A DNA stretch of 43,719 nt from Woeseiaceae bacterium (GTDB taxonomy: Bacteria; Pseudomonadota; Gammaproteobacteria; Steroidobacterales; Woeseiaceae): positions 1 to 43,719 of the forward strand of contig JASJBB010000018.1 in NCBI GenBank assembly GCA_030066735.1, in the 5' to 3' direction. This document shows, piece after piece, positions 27,791 through 34,472 of this stretch (position 1 is its first letter; each line of letters opens with the position of its first letter). The notes under the pieces are model-generated. The model did no database searches. It saw only the letters and a list, made by a program, of their open reading frames with translations, and was not told the DNA's origin. The translations under genes and the position numbers were made by a program.

Positions 27791-29146
27791 TCAGGCGAGG
27801 CTTTTTTCGACGTCGTCGATGACGACGGGAATCACCGACTCCGACATGAACGGATCCAGCAGGATGCCGTGGTGATCCGTATCGAGTACGTGCATCGCGC
27901 AGTCGTCGCGAAGGCGCCTCTGCCAGTCGCGACTGATCAACCAGGAATTGTCGGAACAGGCAATGAGCGCCGCCGGTCCCGAGTATTCCGCCGGCCGGAA
28001 GCTGCGGCGCAGCTCCTGAGCGCGGACATATTCGTAGTAGCTCGTGTCCGCACTCGTGTCTGCACCCGATGCAGTGCCGTTGCCTGGCGACGTGCCGCGG
28101 CGCCTGGCCGAGACTTTCGCGAGCCGCCGCCAGAAGCGTGCTCGTAACGGGTTATTGACCCACAGCCACTTGAGGTAGGGGTTCTGGCCCTGGCGGAGTT
28201 CGCCGGCATCATTGAGATCGAGTTCGAACCACGTGCGGCGGCGGTGAAGGAGCGAGGGTTCGATGAGTACCGTCAGCGTGGGTTCGCGCCCGGAAGCCTG
28301 CAGCTGTCGTGCGGCTTCGAACGCCACCATGGCCGAAAAGGACGAGCCGATGAGCAGGAACTTCCTGTCGTCACAGAGCTGCCGGATCTCGCTGGCGATA
28401 CCCTCCGCCAGGTGCTCGATACTGTCGTAGTGGATGTCCTGTTCGTTCTCGTCGCGCCACCGGTACTGCACGCCGAAGATGCTCCAGTCTTCCCTGCGCG
28501 GCTTCAGCGCATAGGCCAGCCGTGCCGATGAGAAAACGAACACAGGCAGTCCCGACGTGTGCTCGCTGACGGGGTAAACGTGATCGTGCTGGCGCGCACC
28601 TTGCTCGTTCAGCAGCGCTGCGATGCCCCGCGGCGTGGGATGATTCAGGAATTCGGTGATGCTGATGCGCTCGCCGGTGTTCTCTTCGAGCTCCAGAATG
28701 CAATCGACGGCCAGCAGGCTGTGTCCGCCGAGCTCGAAAAAATTCGAGTCGGGGCCGACGCTCACGCCGCCCAATACCTTCGTGAATGTCGCGACAGCAG
28801 ATGACATAACGCCGTTTGCACCAGTTTGGACATCGCCGGCAGGGCCGGACTCGCGCTGTTCGGGACGGACGAGCCCCGGCAGACCGCGGCGGTCGAGCTT
28901 GCCATGCGGGGTCCTCGGCAGGCTGCCTGTGGCGATAAAACGGGTTGGGCGTTCGTGCTCCGGAAGCCGCGCTGCCGCAACTGCCCGCAGCGCCTCTGGA
29001 TTGGCGCCTGAATCCTCTTCGTAGACCAGCACGAGCTCTCGCACGGACGGCGGCGGCGACTCGCCAGAGCGCTCCATGAGCTCCCTGAAGAGGCGCACTC
29101 TGTCCCTGTCGGAGAGCTGCTCGAGCTTGTTGCTTAACTCACCCAT
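27791..29146 (-). CDS. NRPS module 2, C-terminal half: A C-subdomain-PCP-thioesterase
   Basis: 451 residues. It opens with an amphipathic helix (LEQLSDRDRVRLFRELM), then the second half of an adenylation C-terminal subdomain (RELVLVYEED, ARLPEHERPTRF, and TPHGKLDRRG with the A10 lysine at Lys83). A carrier domain follows (ELGGHSLLA, Ser143), then a thioesterase (about 195-451) with GSSFSA as nucleophile elbow (Ser269; the usual last Gly is Ser) and a late DTDHHGIL holding the likely catalytic His. No adenylation core precedes it: an in-frame stop lies 7 codons before the ATG. Together with the convergent upstream gene it makes one complete C-A-PCP-TE module. Confidence 0.88.
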   Translation of the reverse strand: MGELSNKLEQLSDRDRVRLFRELMERSGESPPPSVRELVLVYEEDSGANPEALRAVAAARLPEHERPTRFIATGSLPRTPHGKLDRRGLPGLVRPEQRESGPAGDVQTGANGVMSSAVATFTKVLGGVSVGPDSNFFELGGHSLLAVDCILELEENTGERISITEFLNHPTPRGIAALLNEQGARQHDHVYPVSEHTSGLPVFVFSSARLAYALKPRREDWSIFGVQYRWRDENEQDIHYDSIEHLAEGIASEIRQLCDDRKFLLIGSSFSAMVAFEAARQLQASGREPTLTVLIEPSLLHRRRTWFELDLNDAGELRQGQNPYLKWLWVNNPLRARFWRRLAKVSARRRGTSPGNGTASGADTSADTSYYEYVRAQELRRSFRPAEYSGPAALIACSDNSWLISRDWQRRLRDDCAMHVLDTDHHGILLDPFMSESVIPVVIDDVEKSLA

Positions 29147-29191
29147 TATGTCCAGTAACCGGCGTCACTTATCTTCGGCAAGGTACCGCTT

Positions 29192-29211
29192 TCTGTGCCA
29201 TTCTGCACAGA
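29192..29211. promoter_or_regulatory. Inverted repeat, candidate operator
   Basis: TCTGTGC, 6 bases, GCACAGA: a perfect 7-base inverted repeat in the 180-base divergent gap between the thioesterase-half gene and the dehydrogenase gene. No T-tract, so an operator is more likely than a terminator. The cognate regulator is unknown. Confidence 0.45.
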
Positions 29212-29268
29212 GCTGACGCACACAAATACGATGCTGAATTCTGGCAGGTCGGCGGGGTCATGCCGGCC

Positions 29269-29313
29269 GTCGATACGACCTGTTACAAATGAAGTCGATA
29301 CGACCTGATACAA
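29269..29313. promoter_or_regulatory. Tandem 20-bp direct repeat with palindromic cores
   Basis: Two 20-base copies (29269-29288 and 29294-29313) differ at one position and start 25 bases apart. Each contains the palindrome GTCG-ATA-CGAC. They lie 15-59 bases before the dehydrogenase ATG at 29328, the place expected for an operator pair controlling the starter-unit operon. Confidence 0.6.
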
Positions 29314-29327
29314 CGACAATAAGAACT

Positions 29328-30473
29328 ATGCATCCCGACTGGAACGAAAAAGAACGCGGCCTGTACGAAAGCGTCGTCACGTTCTGCAAGGAAAGCCTGC
29401 AGCACGACGTCGGTGCGTTCGACGCCCGTAGCGAATTCCCGAAAGAGGCTTGGCAGAGTTGTGCCGACTTCGGCGTGCTCGGCTGGCGCGTGCCGGTCGA
29501 ACGCGGCGGCAAGGGCTATGGCGAGAGCCTGGTCGCCTACCTGATGGAAGCCTTCGGGTACGGCTGCGAGGACAACGGACTGGCGTTCGCAATCGGTACG
29601 CAGTTGTGGGGAGTCCAGACGGCCTTGCTGCAGTTCGGCAGCGAGGAGCAACTCGAGAAGTATGTCCCGGGCATGATGCGCGGCGAGCTGATCGGCGCGC
29701 ACGCCATGAACGAGGAAAGCAGCGGGTCCGATGCGTTCGCCATTGAAACGACCGCCGTTGCCGATGGCGATGACTTCCTGCTCAATGGCGAGAAGACGCT
29801 GGTCACCTTCGCGCCCATTGCCGACTTCGCAGTTGTATTCGCCAAGACGGCGCCGGATGCCGGCCAGTGGGGCATTTCGACATTCCTTGTCGATGCCGAT
29901 ACGCCTGGATATACCGCGAGCGCACCGGACGAGATGATGGGTCTGCGAACCGCGCCTTACGGCCGCGTGCTGCTCGAGGACTGCCGTGTTCCCGCCAGTT
30001 CGCTGCTCGGCAAGGCGGGAGCCGGCGCCAGTATTTTCAGCCACATCCAGGCCTGGGAGCGCAGCCTCGTGCTGGCGCCGCATATCGGAGCGATGCAGCG
30101 CCTGCTCGAGCAGAGCCTGGCCTTTGCGCGCGAGCGCAAGCGCGGCGGCGCCGCGATAGGCAAGCACCAGGCCGTGTCGCACCGGATCGCCGACATGAAG
30201 CTACGCCTCGAGACGGCGCGATTGCTGTTGTACAACACGGTGCGCAAGCAGCAGGACGGCGCGGCCGACCTCATGGACTCCGCCCTGACCAAGATCTATC
30301 TCAGCGAGTGCCTGACTCAGTCGGCGCTCGATGCGATAGCGATTCACGGCGGCGACGGTTATCTGACCGAAGCCGGCATCGAGCGCAACCTGCGCGATGC
30401 AATCGGCGCAACGATTTACAGCGGCACCACGGACATACAGCGCAATATCGTTGCGCGCTTGCTGGGACTGTAG
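29328..30473 (+). CDS. PltE-like prolyl-carrier dehydrogenase (acyl-CoA dehydrogenase fold)
   Basis: FAD-dependent, 382 residues. In the classical acyl-CoA dehydrogenase motif YEGTSEIQ the catalytic Glu is replaced: here it reads YSGTTDIQ (Ser365). A glutamate is instead present in AWERS (Glu244), the position used by isovaleryl-CoA dehydrogenase and by prolyl-S-carrier dehydrogenases such as PltE. The segments QAVSHRIADMKLRLE and IGATIYSGTTD resemble PltE strongly. Predicted reaction: oxidation of L-prolyl-S-PCP to pyrrole-2-carboxyl-S-PCP. I chose the ATG at 29328, since an earlier in-frame ATG (29289) would put the tandem operator inside the gene. It is followed 14 bases later by the adenylation enzyme. 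Confidence 0.82.
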   Translation: MHPDWNEKERGLYESVVTFCKESLQHDVGAFDARSEFPKEAWQSCADFGVLGWRVPVERGGKGYGESLVAYLMEAFGYGCEDNGLAFAIGTQLWGVQTALLQFGSEEQLEKYVPGMMRGELIGAHAMNEESSGSDAFAIETTAVADGDDFLLNGEKTLVTFAPIADFAVVFAKTAPDAGQWGISTFLVDADTPGYTASAPDEMMGLRTAPYGRVLLEDCRVPASSLLGKAGAGASIFSHIQAWERSLVLAPHIGAMQRLLEQSLAFARERKRGGAAIGKHQAVSHRIADMKLRLETARLLLYNTVRKQQDGAADLMDSALTKIYLSECLTQSALDAIAIHGGDGYLTEAGIERNLRDAIGATIYSGTTDIQRNIVARLLGL

Positions 30474-30487
30474 TCAGGGACGCTACG

Positions 30488-32059
30488 ATGTTCGATTTTC
30501 TCATTCATTCGCCAGTCACTCACTACGCACGGACGACGCCGGACCACGCGGCCTTCAGCTGCAGCGGCGCCGAACTCAGCTACGCCGAGCTCGACAGGGC
30601 AAGCAACCAGCTTGCACAAGCGCTGCTTGCCAACGGGCTGAAGCAGGGTGACCGCATCGGCATCTACATGCACAAGTCGCTCGAGCTGGGCGTCGCGATT
30701 TATGGCGCGCTGAAGGCAGGCGGTATCTTCGTGCCGCTGGATCCGTTCATGCCGACCGAGCGCCTGCAGTTCATCCTCGACGACTGCGATATCCGGCACG
30801 TGGTCAGCGCCGACGCGATGGCGCCGAAACTGGCGGAGCTGTCGGGCTCGTATCCGGGCTGGGTCTACGGCGTGGACGTCGAACTCGAATTGCAGACGGC
30901 CGGATGGCGGCAGATCAGGGAGCTGCCCGATGCGCAACCCGACGTCTGGATCGTGGACCAGGACCTGGCTTACATCATGTACACGTCCGGTTCGACCGGT
31001 CAGCCGAAGGGCATGATGCACAGCCACCACGGCAGCATCAGCTACGCGCGCTGGGGCGCCCAGCATGTCGGGCTGACCGCCGCAGACCGTGTCGCCAGCC
31101 ATGCGCCGCTGCATTTCGACCTGAGCATATTCGACTTCTTCTCGACCTCGCAGTCAGGCGCCACCGTCGTACTGGTGCCGGAACCCGTGACCAAGTTTGC
31201 AGCGAGCTGGACCGAGTACATCGAGAAGGAGCGCATCAGCGTCGTCTTTACCGTGCCGTTCACGCTTATCGACATGATGCAGCGCGGGGCGATGGAAAAA
31301 CGTGACCTGTCGTCGCTGCGGTGGGTGCTGTTCGGCGGCGAACCGTTTCCGCCCAAGCATCTGCGGGCGCTGATGGAGCAGTTGCCAGACGTTCGCTGGA
31401 CCAACGTTTACGGACCGGCGGAAGCGCCGTCATGCACGGTGTACGACCTGCCGCCGTTCCCCGAGCCGTTCCCCGAGCCGGTTCCGATCGGCACCGTGTC
31501 GGTCAACTCGCACGACCTGATCATCGACGAAGACGACCAGGATTGCGGCGTCGGCGAGGAAGGGGAGCTGTGCATCCGGAGTTCCACACTGACCAGGGGC
31601 TACTGGAACCGTCCGGATCTCAACAAGCGCGTCTACCTGTACCGGGAGAGCTTCGGGCCTTTCCCGGACGTCTGGTTCCGTACGGGCGACCTGGTCGTGC
31701 GTCACGAGGACGGCCTGCTGCGCTTTCTCGGCCGCAAGGATCGCATGGTCAAGACGCGCGGGCACCGCGTCGAGCTGGACGAGGTCGAGGCCGCGCTGGC
31801 GACGCACGCTGATGTCCTGGAAGCGGCGGCGTTCGTGGTGCCGGATGACATGGGCAGCAAGTCGATACTGGCTGCCGTGAAGCTGCGGGAGACCTCGAGC
31901 GCCGCGGTCGGCGACTTGCTGCAGCACGCGCGCACCAAGCTGCCTGGCTATGCCGTGCCGCAGAACCTGTTCGCCGTGCGGGAGTTTCCGCGCACGAGCA
32001 GCGGCAAGATCGACCGCAAGGAAATCATCAACCGGTATGTAGGCAGCGGTGCCGCATGA
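30488..32059 (+). CDS. Free-standing adenylation enzyme, L-prolyl-carrier ligase-like (PltF type)
   Basis: 523 residues, AGGGA ribosome site 7 bases before the ATG. Complete ANL enzyme: YTSGSTGQPKG (165-175), the pocket segment HFDLSIFDFF (Asp211), YGPAEAPSCTVYDLP, FRTGDLV, KTRGHRVE and the catalytic Lys507 in SSGKIDRK. The YGPxExxxCTxY pattern and a pocket I read as D-L-F-F-L-G-V-S-C-K resemble proline-activating PltF/RedM/AnaC enzymes more than typical module A domains. It lacks a fused carrier and should load the small carrier encoded immediately downstream, with which it overlaps by 4 bases. Confidence 0.83.
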   Translation: MFDFLIHSPVTHYARTTPDHAAFSCSGAELSYAELDRASNQLAQALLANGLKQGDRIGIYMHKSLELGVAIYGALKAGGIFVPLDPFMPTERLQFILDDCDIRHVVSADAMAPKLAELSGSYPGWVYGVDVELELQTAGWRQIRELPDAQPDVWIVDQDLAYIMYTSGSTGQPKGMMHSHHGSISYARWGAQHVGLTAADRVASHAPLHFDLSIFDFFSTSQSGATVVLVPEPVTKFAASWTEYIEKERISVVFTVPFTLIDMMQRGAMEKRDLSSLRWVLFGGEPFPPKHLRALMEQLPDVRWTNVYGPAEAPSCTVYDLPPFPEPFPEPVPIGTVSVNSHDLIIDEDDQDCGVGEEGELCIRSSTLTRGYWNRPDLNKRVYLYRESFGPFPDVWFRTGDLVVRHEDGLLRFLGRKDRMVKTRGHRVELDEVEAALATHADVLEAAAFVVPDDMGSKSILAAVKLRETSSAAVGDLLQHARTKLPGYAVPQNLFAVREFPRTSSGKIDRKEIINRYVGSGAA

Positions 32060-32295
32060 ATATCGACGCGCTTCGTGAATTCATCCAGACCGAGATTCTG
32101 AGCGATCCGGAATTCGTCATCGAAGCGGACCAGGACCTGCTCCTGTCCGAGACGCTCAACTCACTGAGCGTGACGCTGCTCATTGCGCACATCGAGACGA
32201 CCTGCAACGTGCACATTCCTCCGGAAGACGTAACGCTCGAGAACTTCAGTACGTTGCGGAGTATCGAGACCTACATCGGGAGCATCGCCCCCTGA
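32056..32295 (+). CDS. Free-standing peptidyl carrier protein (PltL type)
   Basis: 79 residues. Phosphopantetheine site Ser36 in the motif ETLNSLSV, where the usual D-S-L is N-S-L. A small acidic helical bundle of carrier-protein size. The ATGA overlap with the adenylation gene and the dehydrogenase just upstream match the PltF/PltE/PltL trio. It would carry proline, then pyrrole-2-carboxylate, to the first condensation domain. No phosphopantetheinyl transferase is present in the window. Confidence 0.85.
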   Translation: MNIDALREFIQTEILSDPEFVIEADQDLLLSETLNSLSVTLLIAHIETTCNVHIPPEDVTLENFSTLRSIETYIGSIAP

Positions 32296-32322
32296 CTGGC
32301 AGCGAGCTGGCAAGGTCTGAGA

Positions 32323-34347
32323 CTACCAGTGATAGGTGACTGACGTGCGTACCGAGCGCGGCTCGAGCGGACGGAAGTGTATGTCCTCGATGCCCTCTGC
32401 GGGCTCACCCGGCAGACGCGACGCGTAGTAGTACGCGATGTCGTAGTCGTCCGAGTCGAACAGGTTGAACACGTCCAGCCTGAAGCTGAAATCGCCCAGC
32501 CGGTAGCCGCCACCGACATTGACGAGCAGGGACGACGGAGCACGCACCGAATCGTCTTCGATGAGCGGCGACTCGCCGAGATACCGTGCACGCGCAGAGA
32601 TGAACAGGCCATTGCTCCACGCGCCGTTCAGTCCCAGCGTCGCGCTGGACTCGATGGCGCCGGGAATCTCGCGACCGGCGCCGGTGTTCTTGTCGAACGT
32701 CGAATCGGTGTAGGTGTACGCAAAGTTGACAGCCAGCCAGTCCGTGGCCTGGACAAACGTGGACAGTTCAACGCCGACGCGCGTTGTAGCGCCGAGGGCT
32801 TCGGTAGCGCCGCCGTCGCCGACGAACAGCAGCTCGGAGTCGAGGTTCAGCCAGAAGGCCGTCGCCGTGGCGTTGAAGCGATCGTCGCGCTCCAGGCGCA
32901 ATCCCAGTTCCGCCCCATTCGATTGCACCAGGGCATCGACCGGATCAGCCGGGTCGCCGGTCACCGGGTCCACGGTGATCGTGTTGCCGCGCACATCGTT
33001 GGAGTGGAAGCCGCGCCCCCAGTTGGCATAGAGCTCGGCGGAATCGCTGAACTTGTAAGCAACGTTGATCTTCGGGCTGACCAGGAAATCATCCCCATCG
33101 CCGCTGTTCTCGGCGCGCAGGGCGCTGACGTCCCAGTCGTAGTAGTCGGCACGCAGGCCGACGGAGGTGCGCAGGTTGTCTGTCGGCGTGAACTCCAGTT
33201 CCGCATAGGCGCTGGCAGAGAGCTGGTCGACGGAATCCGTACGCACGGCCTCCCGCCTTTGGCGCTCTGTAGTCTTGAAAAGCCCCACCTTGCCGATGTC
33301 GTCGTAGCGAATGTCGCCGCCCCAGTTGATCCTGATCGCCGTGTCCGTCGAGCCATCGAGCCGCAGCCCATAGATGCGACGGTTGTCGATCTGCTCGAAC
33401 TGATCACCGTTGACCGGGTCCTCGAGCAGGTAGGTGAAGTTCGATAACAGGGTGAAGTCGTAGTCAACGGCGTAGGCCGTCGCTTGCCACCGCTCGTTGC
33501 CGATGTTGCCGGTCAGGCTGTAACGGTCGGTGCTACCGCCGAGGTCCGGATCAATGAAGCCGTGTTCGTCGATGAGCCCGGACCGCACAGCCCGCAGCGG
33601 TATCTGGTCGGTCGAATCCCAGGACCCCGAATAGCCGAGCAGCGCGAAATGGGTCTCGAGATCGCCTGCCATACCGGCGTAGCTCGCGTAAAAGCGCGTT
33701 TGGGACAGGTCTTCGTCGAGCTCCCAGGGGCCTCGGTAGGTCGTGTAGTCATAGGCGCCCGTGATCGTGCCACCGGCGAATTCGCCCGACGCTCCTGCCA
33801 GGGCCCGGTAGTAATCGTCGAGGCCCGCGGTCACATTGAAGAACGACTCGTCCAGGCTCTCATACAGATCGAACTGAACGCTGCCGGCCGAGGAGAAGTC
33901 GCCCAGGGTCGCGGAGTAGGGACCCTTCCTGTAGGTCGTTATTTCGACGAGTTCGGGAATGATGAAGTTCAGGTCGAGGTATCCCTGCCCGTGTCCATGG
34001 GTACGCATATTAATCGGCACGCCGTCCACGAACGCCGAGAAATCGGTGCCATGGTCGAGGTTGAAGCCGCGCAGAAAGTACTGGTTAGCCTTGCCGGTTC
34101 CGGAATGCTGCGTCGCCACCATGCCGGGCACGGCCTCTGCCAGTTCGCCGACGCGCAGCATGGGCGGCAACCGAATGTCGTCGTAAGCAACGACGCCTTC
34201 GGAGGCGGAGTCGGCTGTGCCGATGACTTCCTGGGAGCGGCCGTAGACGATGAGTTCCTCCACGAGCTCGGTATTGCCTTCGTGAGAGAGAGCGATATCC
34301 GCCCACGCGACTGCGCAGAGGATCGAAACGACGGAGATGGCACGCAT
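32323..34347 (-). CDS. TonB-dependent outer-membrane receptor
   Basis: 674 residues from an ATG at 34347 that follows an AGAGG ribosome site and opens a signal peptide (MRAISVVSILCAVAWADIA); the longer in-frame start at 34386 adds an unlikely leader. A TonB-box-like EELIVYG comes first, then the plug with FLRGFNLDHGTDFSAFVDG and the His-rich MRTHGHGQGYLDLNF, then a 22-strand-type barrel ending in an aromatic residue (SVTYHW). Such receptors import iron-siderophores, cobalamin, copper or sugars; the ligand is not readable. Convergent with the carrier-protein gene and the only transporter next to the peptide cluster. Confidence 0.9.
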   Translation of the reverse strand: MRAISVVSILCAVAWADIALSHEGNTELVEELIVYGRSQEVIGTADSASEGVVAYDDIRLPPMLRVGELAEAVPGMVATQHSGTGKANQYFLRGFNLDHGTDFSAFVDGVPINMRTHGHGQGYLDLNFIIPELVEITTYRKGPYSATLGDFSSAGSVQFDLYESLDESFFNVTAGLDDYYRALAGASGEFAGGTITGAYDYTTYRGPWELDEDLSQTRFYASYAGMAGDLETHFALLGYSGSWDSTDQIPLRAVRSGLIDEHGFIDPDLGGSTDRYSLTGNIGNERWQATAYAVDYDFTLLSNFTYLLEDPVNGDQFEQIDNRRIYGLRLDGSTDTAIRINWGGDIRYDDIGKVGLFKTTERQRREAVRTDSVDQLSASAYAELEFTPTDNLRTSVGLRADYYDWDVSALRAENSGDGDDFLVSPKINVAYKFSDSAELYANWGRGFHSNDVRGNTITVDPVTGDPADPVDALVQSNGAELGLRLERDDRFNATATAFWLNLDSELLFVGDGGATEALGATTRVGVELSTFVQATDWLAVNFAYTYTDSTFDKNTGAGREIPGAIESSATLGLNGAWSNGLFISARARYLGESPLIEDDSVRAPSSLLVNVGGGYRLGDFSFRLDVFNLFDSDDYDIAYYYASRLPGEPAEGIEDIHFRPLEPRSVRTSVTYHW

Positions 34348-34415
34348 TGTTATTACCGCCTCTTGATGGACAGTTAATCTTTTCAAAAAAGCCTACGCGA
34401 AAACTCCGGCAGGCG

Positions 34416-34434
34416 AAATCACGAAAAGTGATTT
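34416..34434. promoter_or_regulatory. Perfect inverted repeat upstream of the TonB receptor
   Basis: AAATCAC, 5 bases, GTGATTT, about 70 bases before the receptor ATG in an AT-rich 125-base gap. It does not match the Fur consensus as I know it. It may be an operator for the receptor; the AT-rich stem and partial T-run also allow a weak plus-strand terminator. Confidence 0.5.
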
Positions 34435-34472
34435 TGTTAAATAAATCGGGGACTTGTTACAAAAAAATACGC

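Noticed and set aside
27787-29150. Invertible DNA switch with recombinase sites
   Set aside because: No flanking inverted repeats or recombinase gene could be found by eye; kept only as a one-time inversion hypothesis.
29289-29327. Upstream ATG as start of the dehydrogenase
   Set aside because: The extra 13 residues come from the tandem repeat; the protein family begins at the Met encoded at 29328.
29867-30487. A longer frame leading into the free adenylation enzyme
   Set aside because: It overlaps the dehydrogenase gene out of frame; the ATG at 30488 has a good ribosome site and matches the family start.
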